This document shows positions 15,487-24,149 of a stretch of 36,096 nucleotides of DNA, one piece after another (position 1 is the first letter of the stretch; each line of letters begins with the position of its first letter). Under the pieces are notes generated by a model that worked only from the letters and a program-made list of their open reading frames with translations, did no database searches and was not told the DNA's origin. The DNA comes from an uncultured Hyphomicrobiales bacterium (GTDB lineage: Bacteria > Pseudomonadota > Alphaproteobacteria > Rhizobiales > Aestuariivirgaceae). The stretch lies in NCBI GenBank assembly GCA_903951595.1, contig CAJBCQ010000178.1, positions 1-36,096 on the forward strand, given 5' to 3'. The translations under genes and the position numbers were made by a program.

Positions 15487-17772
15487 GTGGCGAAAACACA
15501 GCTAGGTGAGTTGTTTTTCAAGGAGCGCGCGCTGCATTTGGCGCTGGCGCCGCGCAATTTGGCGCGCATTACCATTTCCGAAAAGGGCCTTCGCAATCTC
15601 ATCACGGTTTTGATTGCGCTTTTCCTGCTCACGCTTGGGGCTGCCCTGCTGCTTCAGCTCATGATGTCGCGCAATTCCCATATTGATGACCATAACCGCG
15701 TGACGCTTTTGCAGGGCGAGCTGACGGCGCTGCGCCTGCGCGACAAGCTGACGGAGGGCACGAGCGACCCCGTGGGCAAGCTTCTGGGGGTGGCTGCCGG
15801 GCCTGAAGCGGGCAAGGCTGGGCGGCTGATGGCGCTGGCGGATGAAAAGGGCACGCTGCTGGCCACCCTTCCGGCAGTGGAAAATCTCAATGGCAAGACG
15901 CTGACCGACTTCATCCGGGCCGCCGACCTTCTGACCATTCTTGCGGATACCGGTGGCATGCGCGCGGTCACTTTGGCTGACGGGCGGGAGGCTTACGCCT
16001 TCACCGAGAGCCTTGCTCCGCACAAATACAGGCTCGTCATCATCCAGCCGCGCAGCGACCTTCTGATGACATGGCGGCAGGACATGGCGCAGATCACCAC
16101 ACTGTTCACCGTGACGCTGGCGGTATTGGTGCTGCTGGGAGCGGCCTTTCATTGGCAAGCCTCACGCGCTTCCGAAGCCGACCGCACCTTGGCGATGGCC
16201 ACGGACCGGCTGGATACGGCACTGGATCGCGGGCGTTGCGGCTTGTGGGATTGGGATGTGGCGCGCGGCCAGATCTTCTGGTCCAAATCCATGCATGAAA
16301 TGCTGGGCTTGCCGGCACGCGGCAATTTCCTTTCCTATGGCGAATTGGCTGACCGGTTGCATCCAGATGATGCGCCGCTCGATGTGATGGTGGAGCGGCT
16401 GCTGGCGCAGGGCCACGGGGCCATTGATTGCGAATTCCGCATGCGCCATGCCGATCAAAGCTGGGTGTGGTTGCGCGCGCGCGCTGAGCTTACCCCGGCA
16501 GCGGGTGAGGATGCACCGCATCTGGTTGGCATTGCCATCGACATCACCGACCAGAAGCTTGCCACCCGTGCCAATCAAGAAGCCGAATTGCGGCTGAAGG
16601 ATGCGATTGAAAATATCTCGGAAGCCTTCGTGCTTTGGGATACTGAAAACCGGCTGGTGATGTGCAATTCGAAGTATCAGCAATTCCATAATTTGCCGCC
16701 CCATATGTGCCTGCCAGGCACGGCTTATGAGGAAGTCGCCAAGCTTGCCAAGGAACCAGTGGTGCGCCAGCGCGTGCCCTTGGCGCAAGGCGAAGGTGAA
16801 GGCCAGACATTCGAGGTGCAGCTTGGCGATTCCCGTTGGCTGCAAATCAACGAACGGCGCACCAAGGATGGTGGGTTTGTGTCGGTCGGCACCGACATTA
16901 CGCCCCTGAAGCAACATGAAGAACGCCTGCTGCTTTCCGAGCGTGAGCTGATGAATACGGTGCGCGATTTGCAGAAATCGCGCATGACGCTGGAACAGCA
17001 ATCGCAGCGGCTGGCGGATTTGGCCGAGAAATATTCACGCGAAAAGACGCGCGCGGAAGCTGCCAACCGATCCAAATCCGAATTCCTCGCCAATATGAGC
17101 CATGAGCTGAGAACGCCGCTGAATGCCATTATCGGTTTTTCCGAAGTGATGGAGCAGCAGATTTTTGGCAAGCTCGGCTCAACAAAATATAATGAATATG
17201 CCAGTGACATTCATCGCTCCGGGCAATATCTGCTCGATGTGATCAGCGATATTCTGGATATGTCGAAGATCGAAGCTGGCCGCGTGGCGTTGGAAATCAA
17301 GCCGGTGAATATTGCCGCCGTGGTGGAGGATGCGCTTCGCATCATCAGCCCACGGGCAGCGGAAGGCCGCGTGGCGATCGTGCGGCGTTTGCCTGCCCAT
17401 GTGAACGCGCAAGCCGATGGCCGCGCCATCAAGCAAGTGCTGATCAACCTTTTGGCCAATGCCGTGAAATTCACGCCGGAAGGCGGCAAGGTAACCGTGT
17501 CGCTTCTGGAGAAAGCCCAGAGTGTGACCATCACCATCGCCGACACGGGCATCGGCATCCCCAAGCGCGACATGCACAAGCTGGGCCGACCCTTTGAGCA
17601 GGTGGAAAACCAGTTCACCAAGACCAAGAGCGGTTCAGGCCTGGGGCTGGCAATTTCTAAGTCCCTCATCGAATTGCATGATGGTCAGGTGCTGATCGAC
17701 AGCATCGAAGGCAAGGGCACCACGGTCAGCGTGAAACTGCCCAAGCAGGCAAAGGCGCAGGCAGCGGCCTGA
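15487..17772 (+). CDS. pleC: PAS-containing sensor histidine kinase of the PleC/DivJ type
   Basis: 761 residues from GTG 15487 (GGGAAG about 11 bases upstream). Seen: membrane segment at about 38-60, a periplasmic region to ~200, a second segment at about 203-222, a PAS domain from ~245 (CGLWDWDVARG), a second PAS from ~370 (AFVLWDTENRLVMCNSKY), a short coiled coil, a HisKA domain with His539 in NMSHELRTPL, and an ATPase domain with the N box (LLANAVKF), DTGIGIP and SGSGLGLAIS. The kinase core (SDILDMSKIEAGR) resembles PleC/DivJ, which act on DivK/PleD and thereby on CtrA and cell polarity. Rhizobial pleC is, as I recall, near glnE as here. The exact orthology (PleC versus another DivK-acting kinase) is not certain. 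No receiver domain is attached. Confidence 0.8.
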   Translation: MAKTQLGELFFKERALHLALAPRNLARITISEKGLRNLITVLIALFLLTLGAALLLQLMMSRNSHIDDHNRVTLLQGELTALRLRDKLTEGTSDPVGKLLGVAAGPEAGKAGRLMALADEKGTLLATLPAVENLNGKTLTDFIRAADLLTILADTGGMRAVTLADGREAYAFTESLAPHKYRLVIIQPRSDLLMTWRQDMAQITTLFTVTLAVLVLLGAAFHWQASRASEADRTLAMATDRLDTALDRGRCGLWDWDVARGQIFWSKSMHEMLGLPARGNFLSYGELADRLHPDDAPLDVMVERLLAQGHGAIDCEFRMRHADQSWVWLRARAELTPAAGEDAPHLVGIAIDITDQKLATRANQEAELRLKDAIENISEAFVLWDTENRLVMCNSKYQQFHNLPPHMCLPGTAYEEVAKLAKEPVVRQRVPLAQGEGEGQTFEVQLGDSRWLQINERRTKDGGFVSVGTDITPLKQHEERLLLSERELMNTVRDLQKSRMTLEQQSQRLADLAEKYSREKTRAEAANRSKSEFLANMSHELRTPLNAIIGFSEVMEQQIFGKLGSTKYNEYASDIHRSGQYLLDVISDILDMSKIEAGRVALEIKPVNIAAVVEDALRIISPRAAEGRVAIVRRLPAHVNAQADGRAIKQVLINLLANAVKFTPEGGKVTVSLLEKAQSVTITIADTGIGIPKRDMHKLGRPFEQVENQFTKTKSGSGLGLAISKSLIELHDGQVLIDSIEGKGTTVSVKLPKQAKAQAAA

Positions 17773-17910
17773 GGTTACACCCCCACCGTCAAACCGGCCT
17801 GCGAGCCGAGCCAGAAGCCGTGGCAGGTACAGTGTTTTGGGTTGCGGCCGCAAAGCCCTGTCGCGGCTGTGCGCTGCGCTATGGTCGGGATGAGAATTTA
17901 TTTGGCGATT

Positions 17911-18381
17911 CTATTGCTTACCCGGACCGCCTGCCCGTTTGCGGATTTCTGCGGCGAGGATTTTGCGTTCCTCTGGCGTGAGCTTGCCGATCACACCCAA
18001 GGCGACGGCAGAGCCCTCATCCATCAGCCTTTTGCCCTCATCGCCGAATTGGGTGATGGCGACTGCCATGAGCGTAGCATCATAGGGTTCGGCTTCGAGC
18101 GCGGCGGCCACCGCGGCCGCGCGGTTACGCAGCTCACCACGGCCTTTGCGGAAATTGCTGTTGTGGGCTTTCAGTTCATCGAGCAGCGCCTGGCGGCGGT
18201 CATCCTCCAGCTGCATGAAAAAACCGCGCGGCAGAAGCTGGCTCCAACTGGTAGCCTGAATGCGCCCCGGCCCACGCTTTTCCATGAAGCCATGAGCGAC
18301 GACCATGCCAATGACGAGCAGATTGATGGCAAGCGACATGACCAGAAGGGTCGATTTCCAGTTTGCTTTGAGCCAGTTCAC
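17911..18381 (-). CDS. periplasmic CpxP/Metal_resist-like protein tied to an ECF sigma factor
   Basis: The 156-residue product has one N-terminal membrane anchor (about 10-31, STLLVMSLAINLLVIGMVV), then a periplasmic all-helical domain with the LTPEERKILAAEIRKR motif near the end, typical of the heavy-metal resistance/CpxP/Spy group (PF13801). CnrX-type members sense metal and release an anti-sigma/sigma pair. Here only two histidines are visible (near residues 30 and 73) and no CnrX-like ligand set, so metal binding is doubtful and a chaperone-like or envelope-stress role is equally possible. It starts with GTG at 18381 overlapping the upstream stop as GTGA, and is last in the four-gene minus-strand cluster. 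It ends 138 bases from the convergent PleC-like kinase. Confidence 0.75.
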   Translation of the reverse strand: MNWLKANWKSTLLVMSLAINLLVIGMVVAHGFMEKRGPGRIQATSWSQLLPRGFFMQLEDDRRQALLDELKAHNSNFRKGRGELRNRAAAVAAALEAEPYDATLMAVAITQFGDEGKRLMDEGSAVALGVIGKLTPEERKILAAEIRKRAGGPGKQ

Positions 18382-18695
18382 AATGTTTCTCCATCACTCA
18401 AAGCTACCACTTCCCCTAGACCTGTGAGGTCTTCGGCGGTCAGCTCCTGCAACGAGGCTGTGTCGGTCAAGCCGGGAACCGCAATGCCCACGGCACCGAG
18501 CCAGATGCCCAGTGCCAGAGAGGCCGCGAGTGCCATTCCGGCGGCATAGGGGGCGGCGGTGGATTTGCGCTGCTGCGGGCTGATACCGGCGCGCGCGGCA
18601 ATGCGTGCGGCAAGGTCTACAGCGACCGGTGGCGGTGCGGCGGCTTTATCCAACAGCCTATCCAAGGCCAGGTCTTCTTTTGTTTTTTGGCTCAT
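18378..18695 (-). CDS. small bitopic putative anti-sigma factor
   Basis: 105 residues: a charged cytoplasmic N-terminus with helix EDLALDRLLDKAAA and a second helix DLAARIAARAG, one membrane segment at about 50-73, and a ~30-residue periplasmic tail. There is no zinc anti-sigma HxxxCxxC motif and no cysteine. Size and topology resemble CnrY-type anti-sigma factors, where a short N-terminal helix binds the sigma factor. It lies between the ECF sigma gene (5-base gap; its AGGG ribosome site lies in the last sigma codons) and the periplasmic Metal_resist-like gene, overlapping the latter by 4 bases. Function is inferred from context and topology; the sequence alone would be called hypothetical. 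Confidence 0.65.
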   Translation of the reverse strand: MSQKTKEDLALDRLLDKAAAPPPVAVDLAARIAARAGISPQQRKSTAAPYAAGMALAASLALGIWLGAVGIAVPGLTDTASLQELTAEDLTGLGEVVALSDGETL

Positions 18696-18700
18696 GGCAA

Positions 18701-19333
18701 TTACCCTAAGGTTTCAAATTCTGATAACATATCAGCGTGGCGGTTTTTCAATTTTTCTTTCAAGGAACGCCGGGCGCGAGAGAGAAGCGATTCCAGGGCT
18801 TCCACGGTGATGCCCAGCGTCTGCGCTGCTGTTTTCTGGTTCACTTCCTCGAAATGGACAAGAATGAGGGCGAGGCGTTGGCGGTCGGGAAGTTCGGCAA
18901 TGGCGGCATCCACTTCTGCCGATAGCTCATTCACGCGCATTTGCGTTTCCTGATCGGCAGCACCATCGGAGGTTTCGGGCAACACTTCCATCAGTTCCGG
19001 CTTCTTGCGCCGGTAACGGTCGATGGCGAGATTGGAGGCGACCCGATAGAGCCAGGGTTCCACCGGCACATCGCCCAAGCTTGGCGCTTCCCGCCACAGG
19101 CGCAGAAAGGTTTCCTGGGCGATATCTTCAGCCTCCGCATGGCTTTTTACAATGCGCCAAGCGATGGCCTGCACGCGCGGCAGGGTTTGCGCCAGAAGCT
19201 GCTCGAAGGCTTTGTCATCTGCCTTGGCGATTTTTGCCAGCAGGGATTCTTCCTGCCGCAGCGCGGGGCTTGCGGCAGGGAAGTTTGCCTTGCGGAAATT
19301 CAACAAAGCCAAATGGGTGGCCTCTGCTTGCAT
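18701..19333 (-). CDS. ECF-type RNA polymerase sigma factor
   Basis: The 210-residue product has the two-domain ECF layout. Region 2 spans about 39-100, with AEAEDIAQETFLRLWR (core binding) and EPWLYRVASNLAIDRYRRKK (-10 recognition). Region 4 is at about 145-195, with AIAELPDRQRLALIL and the helix-turn-helix TAAQTLGITVEALESLLSRARRSLKEKL. It is cytoplasmic and presumably held by the bitopic protein encoded next. Start at ATG 19333, 5 bases after the stop of the EF-hand gene, with only a weak ribosome site; translation may depend on the upstream gene. Regulon unknown; ECF operons are usually autoregulated, so the operon promoter would be upstream of 19803. Confidence 0.92.
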   Translation of the reverse strand: MQAEATHLALLNFRKANFPAASPALRQEESLLAKIAKADDKAFEQLLAQTLPRVQAIAWRIVKSHAEAEDIAQETFLRLWREAPSLGDVPVEPWLYRVASNLAIDRYRRKKPELMEVLPETSDGAADQETQMRVNELSAEVDAAIAELPDRQRLALILVHFEEVNQKTAAQTLGITVEALESLLSRARRSLKEKLKNRHADMLSEFETLG

Positions 19334-19338
19334 GTGTT

Positions 19339-19803
19339 TCAGGGAGTGGCCTGTTGCTGGCTTGCCCTGCGGTAAAGCTCGCGCATCTCTTGGCGCATAG
19401 CAAGCTTATAGGCTTGGGCTTCCTCGAAAGTCACTGCACCATTGGCATCCACATCAGCCTTGCCGAATTTGGTGGTGAGAAGCCCGTCAAATTCACCTTG
19501 CGTGATGGTGCCATCCTTATCTGCATCCATGCGGGTGAGCATGCGTTCGAGCTGGCGTTCCATCGCCGCGCGTAGGCGGGTTTCGATTTCCATGCGCGAT
19601 ACGGCATTATCGCCATTGGTGTCCATTTTGAGGAAACGGCGTTCGGCGGGTGGCGTGAGTTCGGCAAGGGTGAGTGTTCCGTCCTTGTCCTTATCGGCGG
19701 CGAAGAAGGATTTTTCACCCGTGGGCAGGCTTGGTTCGGCGGCATGCAGAGCGGTGGCGGCAAGCACGAGTGAGGCGGCGGCGACGGTGATGATGAGGCG
19801 CAT
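19339..19803 (-). CDS. secreted EF-hand calcium-binding protein
   Basis: 154 residues from ATG 19803, with GGGAGA about 6 bases upstream; the frame extends to 19854 but that adds residues before an obvious signal peptide. Seen: a signal peptide (MRLIITVAAASLVLAATALHAA, cleaved about residue 22), then four EF-hand loops starting at Asp37 (DKDKDGTLTLAE), Asp61 (DTNGDNAVSRME), Asp93 (DADKDGTITQGE) and Asp117 (DVDANGAVTFEE). The first and third match the consensus best. It is probably a periplasmic calcium binder. It is first in the cluster with the ECF sigma factor, 5 bases apart, so it may feed calcium or envelope status into that system or simply be co-expressed with it. Confidence 0.87.
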   Translation of the reverse strand: MRLIITVAAASLVLAATALHAAEPSLPTGEKSFFAADKDKDGTLTLAELTPPAERRFLKMDTNGDNAVSRMEIETRLRAAMERQLERMLTRMDADKDGTITQGEFDGLLTTKFGKADVDANGAVTFEEAQAYKLAMRQEMRELYRRASQQQATP

Positions 19804-19867
19804 GGCAATTCTCCCTGTTGCAAGGGGCACGGTTTGTTCCGGCCCTGTGAGCAAGACGATGGAGGTG

Positions 19868-19880
19868 GACGGAATCCGTC
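19868..19880. promoter_or_regulatory. perfect dyad GACGGA-A-TCCGTC upstream of the EF-hand/ECF operon
   Basis: GACGGAATCCGTC at 19868-19880 is a perfect 6+6 dyad around one base, with a GANTC site (GAATC, 19872-19876) at its centre. It lies 65 bases upstream of the EF-hand ATG, 11 bases after the glnE stop. With a one-base centre it cannot form a hairpin terminator, so a protein-binding operator is more likely. No ECF-type -35/-10 pair with good spacing was found by eye in 19804-19890. Confidence 0.25.
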
Positions 19881-19890
19881 GCAGAAATTT

Positions 19891-22746
19891 TTAGCCGATC
19901 AGGCGGGCATAAATGGCCGAAACTTCGCCTTGCGTTTCCATGAGCAAGGCTTCGGCAGCTTCGATGGTGGGAAGGCCAGCGGCGGAGGCGACAATGCGGT
20001 TGAGGCCCGCCGGAGCTGCCGCAGGGTCATAGGGCGCGGAAACGCACAGGCGCAAAACTTGGGTTAGGCGATGATAAAGCGCGTTGGCGGCAATGAGGTG
20101 GGTGGCGTCTGCTTGCGGGATGAAGCCAGCCGTGGCGAGCTTGGTGAGGGCGGCGCCGGTGGAAACATCCAGCACGCTGGCATCATCGCGGGCATGCAGG
20201 ATCTGGAAGGTTTGGGCGATGAATTCGACATCCACCAGACCACCTGCGGCGTGCTTCAAATCCCACACCGGGCGGGGGCCGAACTCCTGGCGCATGAGGG
20301 CGCGCATTTCGCGCACATCTGCAAGGGTCTTTTGCGTCTCGCGCGGGGCTTGAAGGGCCGTGCGGATGGCTTGGGCCACTTCGGTTTGCAAATTTGCGTC
20401 ACCAGCCACGACGCGCGCGCGGGTGAGGGCGAGCTTCTCCCATGTCCAAGCCGAGCCTTGGTGATAGCCGATAAAGCTGTCGATCCGGGTTGCCACGGGG
20501 CCCTTGTTGCCCGAGGGGCGCAGGCGCATATCCACCTCATAAAGCCCGCCTTCGGAAGTGGGAACCGAAAGGCCTGCAATGAGGCGTTGGGTGAGGCGGG
20601 CGTAATATTGATCGACACTGAGCGGGCGTTTGCCGTCGGACATTTCAGCATCGGGGGCGGCGGAATACATGAGGATGAGGTCCAGATCGGAGGAAGCGGT
20701 CATTTCGCGCCCACCGAGTTTGCCCATGGCGATGACGGTGGCGGTGCCTGCTTTCACACAGCCGTGGCGGGTGATCATTTCTTCGGTCGCGGCAGCCAGC
20801 GTGCGGGTGATGAGGGCATCGGCCAGATCCGACCAAGCGCGGCCCGCTTCACCTGCGCTCACCGTATCGGAAATGACGCGCACGCCGATGCGGAACATCT
20901 GCTCTTTACCAATGACGCGGACGCGATCCAGCACTTCTTCCTGCAAGGTGCCTTGCGGGATTTGTGAGGCAATACGGGTTGCTATTTCTTCTGCTGTTGG
21001 CAGGGCGCTGAAAAAGCCCGGGTCGAGCACGGCATCCAGCACCTTCGGGCGGTAGCTCAATTCTTCGGCCAGTCGCGGTGCGGTGCCGAGGATGGTGGCG
21101 ATCAATTCGAGCAGGTTTGGGTTAGCGCGCAGAAGCGAGAAAAGCTGCACGCCAGCGGGAAGGCCACCGAGGAAACGGTCAAAAGCCAGGAAGGCTTGGT
21201 CGGCATCGCCCGTGGAAGCCAGCGCGGCGAGCAGAGCGGGCATAATTTCGGTGAGCCGTTCGCGGGCTTGCGCGCTGCGGGTGGCGGCATAGCGACCAAA
21301 GTGCCAGCTTCGCACCATGGCGGATAAATCAGAGGGGCGTTCAAAGCCCATCTTCTTCAGGGTCTGGATGGTTTCTGGGTCATCTTCGCCACCGGTGAAA
21401 ACAAGGCTGCCGCTGGCGCTTCCCAAATCGGCTGCATCTTCGAATAGCCTGGCATAATGGCTTTGCACGCGGGTGAGGACGGCGCGCAATTGGCTGGCGA
21501 ATTGTTCAGTGGTTTCATAGCCACAAAAACGCGCGATGCTATCAAAGGCTGGGCCTTGTGGGGGCAGAGTGTGGGTTTGTTCATCGGCCACCATTTGGAT
21601 GCGGTGTTCGATGCTGCGTAAATAGCGGTAATCCTGTTTCAACTCAAAAGCCGCTTCGGGCGTGATCCACTGCGCGGCGGCCAGTGCATCTAGCATTTCC
21701 AGCGTGCGGCGGCCACGCAGTGCTGTGTTGCGGCCACCGGCGATGAGCTGTTGGGTTTGCACAAAGAACTCGATCTCGCGGATGCCGCCGCGGCCCAGTT
21801 TTATATTGTGGCCGAACACGGCAATTTCACCATGGCCCTTCACGGCATGGATTTGCCGCTTCATGGATTGCACATCCGCGATGGCGGCAAAGTCGAGATA
21901 TTTGCGCCAGACATAGGGTTTCAGATCATGGAGGAACCTGTCGCCCAGCGCCAGATCACCAGCCGCGGGCCGCGCCTTGATCATGGCGGCGCGTTCCCAG
22001 TTCTGGCCCATGCTTTCATAATAGATGCTGGCCGCTTCCATCGAGATGGCGATTTGGGTGGCGCGCGGGTCTGGGCGTAAGCGCAGATCTACGCGGAAGC
22101 CATAGCCGTTCTCGTCGGGTTCCTGCATCAGTGCCACAAGGCGGCGGGTGAGGCGGACGAAAACATCCGAAGGTTCGGCACCGGGTTTGAGCTTGGGAGT
22201 GCTGGCATCGTAAAGCACGATGAGATCGACATCGGAGGAATAGTTCAATTCATTGGCGCCATGCTTGCCCATGGCAAGCACCGTGTAGCCGCAATCCTTG
22301 GCTGGGTTTTGTGGGTCGATATGGGTGAGTTTTGGCGTGTCGAGCAAAAGCCAGTTGACGCAAGTGGTCAGAAGGCTATCGGCAAGGCGGGTGAGCGCGT
22401 CGGTTACTTGTTCGATGTTCCAGCGACCGGACAAATCAGCGATGGCAATGAGAAGGGCTGATTTGGCCTTGGTCTGACGGACGAGACGGCGCAGGGTGGT
22501 TTCATCGGTCTGCCAATGGAGTGCGGCCAGCACTTGCGGGAAAAGCGCATCGGGGTTTTCGGCAAGCGTGCGGCGCGCAAAGGCAGGATCACGCAAGATG
22601 AGATCGCGCAAATAGGGCGAGGCTGCGAAAACTGCGCCAAGAAAGGCGCGTGTTTGCTCATCCAGCACCCAATCGGGGCTGCGGTCAGCAAGATCGTGGA
22701 GCGCGCGGGTGGCGGCGGCTTCATCTAGGGGTTTGGGCAATCTCAT
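19891..22746 (-). CDS. glnE: bifunctional glutamine synthetase adenylyltransferase/adenylyl-removing enzyme
   Basis: 951 residues, the usual GlnE length. Two nucleotidyltransferase domains are visible. The N-terminal adenylyl-removing domain has GKHGANELNYSSDVDL (D172, D174); the C-terminal adenylylating domain has GKLGGREMTASSDLDL (D687, D689). Each is followed by a helical regulatory domain (PII-binding region and GlnD_UR_UTase type). The enzyme adenylylates and de-adenylylates glutamine synthetase according to glutamine and PII state, in the cytoplasm. ATG at 22744-22746. It sits 11 bases downstream of the sensor kinase gene and is likely the last gene of the degP-regulator-kinase-glnE run, an arrangement known from rhizobia. 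Confidence 0.96.
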   Translation of the reverse strand: MRLPKPLDEAAATRALHDLADRSPDWVLDEQTRAFLGAVFAASPYLRDLILRDPAFARRTLAENPDALFPQVLAALHWQTDETTLRRLVRQTKAKSALLIAIADLSGRWNIEQVTDALTRLADSLLTTCVNWLLLDTPKLTHIDPQNPAKDCGYTVLAMGKHGANELNYSSDVDLIVLYDASTPKLKPGAEPSDVFVRLTRRLVALMQEPDENGYGFRVDLRLRPDPRATQIAISMEAASIYYESMGQNWERAAMIKARPAAGDLALGDRFLHDLKPYVWRKYLDFAAIADVQSMKRQIHAVKGHGEIAVFGHNIKLGRGGIREIEFFVQTQQLIAGGRNTALRGRRTLEMLDALAAAQWITPEAAFELKQDYRYLRSIEHRIQMVADEQTHTLPPQGPAFDSIARFCGYETTEQFASQLRAVLTRVQSHYARLFEDAADLGSASGSLVFTGGEDDPETIQTLKKMGFERPSDLSAMVRSWHFGRYAATRSAQARERLTEIMPALLAALASTGDADQAFLAFDRFLGGLPAGVQLFSLLRANPNLLELIATILGTAPRLAEELSYRPKVLDAVLDPGFFSALPTAEEIATRIASQIPQGTLQEEVLDRVRVIGKEQMFRIGVRVISDTVSAGEAGRAWSDLADALITRTLAAATEEMITRHGCVKAGTATVIAMGKLGGREMTASSDLDLILMYSAAPDAEMSDGKRPLSVDQYYARLTQRLIAGLSVPTSEGGLYEVDMRLRPSGNKGPVATRIDSFIGYHQGSAWTWEKLALTRARVVAGDANLQTEVAQAIRTALQAPRETQKTLADVREMRALMRQEFGPRPVWDLKHAAGGLVDVEFIAQTFQILHARDDASVLDVSTGAALTKLATAGFIPQADATHLIAANALYHRLTQVLRLCVSAPYDPAAAPAGLNRIVASAAGLPTIEAAEALLMETQGEVSAIYARLIG

Positions 22747-22757
22747 GGGCGATGAGC

Positions 22758-24149
22758 TTAGCCGCCTTGCAGCTGGCGGGGAAGGATAAGCTTGACGGTG
22801 AGGCCGGGGGCGTTGTCTTCCAGCGCAATCTGGCCCTGATGCAATTTCACAATGCCCGCCACAAGGCTCAAGCCCAGTCCGCTGCCCGGTTTTGAGCGGC
22901 TGGCATCCAGCCTCACAAAGCGTTCCAGCACGCGGGCGCGGTCTGGTTCGGCAATGCCGGGGCCGTGGTCGGATACCGACAGGATGACATGGCCATTATC
23001 CACGGCGGCGGCCACCGTGATGTCGGGCTTGCCGTCTGGGCCTGCGCCATATTTCAGGGCGTTGTCGATGAGATTGGCTAACGCCTGCGCCAGAAGCTGA
23101 CGATCCGCGTGGAGATGCGCCCCTTCTGCCGTCTGGACGGTCAGCGTGCCGCCCTGCTCTTCGGCGCTCGGGCCATAAAGCTCGGCCATTTCCTCGATGA
23201 GGGGGGCTATTTCCATCGGGGCCAGCCCCTCGCGCGCTTGGCCTGCTTCGGTGCGAGCGATGGACAAAAGAGCGTTGAAGGTTTGCAGCAGGCGGTCGGC
23301 ATCTTCCAGTGTTTCGGTAAGGGCTTCGCGCTGTTCATCCGGATTTCCCGAACGGATGGCCCCTTCAAGGCGTGCACGCAGGCGCGTGAGGGGGGTGCGA
23401 AGATCATGGGCCACATTGCTCGATACTTCGCGCATGCCACCCATCAGGCGTTCGATCTGGTCGAGCATGTCATTGAGGCTGACGGCGAGACGGTCCAGTT
23501 CATCGCCAGAGCCGCTTAAAGCCACGCGGCGGGAAAGCTCGCCTTTCATGATGGAGCGCGCGGTGCTGGTCATCGCATCGACGCGCGTGAGGAAGTTGCG
23601 GCTCATCCAGAGCCCGCCACCAACGCCCAGAACCAGGGTTAAGCCCAGCGCCCAGAACAGGGTGCGGCGGATGATCTGGGCGAGCTTGCGGCGCTCCTCC
23701 ACATCGCGGCCCACCACCAGCCTGGCACCATCGGCAAGGGTGACATGGAAAGCGCGCGCCTGATGCTGCTGCGGCCCGCGCACGGTGACGACGGCATAAG
23801 AAAATTCCACCCAGCCGGATTTGCCCTTGGTGGCCTCTGGCGGCAAGCCTTGCAGGTTTCCGGCAAGGCGCGCGCCTCTGATATTGGTGAGCAGATAGAC
23901 GGAATTGGAATCCTGTGCCGAGCGCCGTTCCACCGTTTCGATGAGCCCACCTACCCCGCGCGTGCGGTATTGCTCCGCCAAGCCCTGCACTTCAGCCTCA
24001 ATGGTATCTTCCAATTGACGTTCGAGAAGAAGGCCCGTGTTCCAATAGACATAACCCAACACCAAGCCCACCGAGACGGCGAACACGGCAAGGTAAGTGG
24101 CAGCCAGCCGGAAGGTGGAGGTTTGGAGGAGTTTGAGATTAGCGGGCAC
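22758..24149 (-). CDS. HAMP-containing sensor histidine kinase
   Basis: The 463-residue inner-membrane sensor kinase starts with GTG at 24149, overlapping the response regulator end by 11 bases. Seen: membrane segment at about 12-34, a periplasmic domain of ~125 residues, a second segment at 164-183, HAMP at about 184-236, a HisKA domain with His248 in NVAHDLRTPLTRLRARLE, an N box (LANLIDNALKYG), DHGPGI and SGLGLSLVAGI. This is the group that partners OmpR-type regulators. The stimulus is unknown. The same pair lies between degP and glnE in rhizobial genomes as far as I recall, so it is likely core rather than acquired. Confidence 0.93.
   Translation of the reverse strand: MPANLKLLQTSTFRLAATYLAVFAVSVGLVLGYVYWNTGLLLERQLEDTIEAEVQGLAEQYRTRGVGGLIETVERRSAQDSNSVYLLTNIRGARLAGNLQGLPPEATKGKSGWVEFSYAVVTVRGPQQHQARAFHVTLADGARLVVGRDVEERRKLAQIIRRTLFWALGLTLVLGVGGGLWMSRNFLTRVDAMTSTARSIMKGELSRRVALSGSGDELDRLAVSLNDMLDQIERLMGGMREVSSNVAHDLRTPLTRLRARLEGAIRSGNPDEQREALTETLEDADRLLQTFNALLSIARTEAGQAREGLAPMEIAPLIEEMAELYGPSAEEQGGTLTVQTAEGAHLHADRQLLAQALANLIDNALKYGAGPDGKPDITVAAAVDNGHVILSVSDHGPGIAEPDRARVLERFVRLDASRSKPGSGLGLSLVAGIVKLHQGQIALEDNAPGLTVKLILPRQLQGG

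Noticed and set aside
17842-17853. TTGCGGCCGCAA palindrome as terminator between the convergent PleC-like and Metal_resist genes
   Set aside because: No loop and no T-run on either strand; probably a chance GC palindrome.
24139-24149. 11-base overlap of response regulator and kinase genes as a frameshift or fusion
   Set aside because: Both proteins are full length with complete domains; the overlap reflects a GTG start used by translational coupling.
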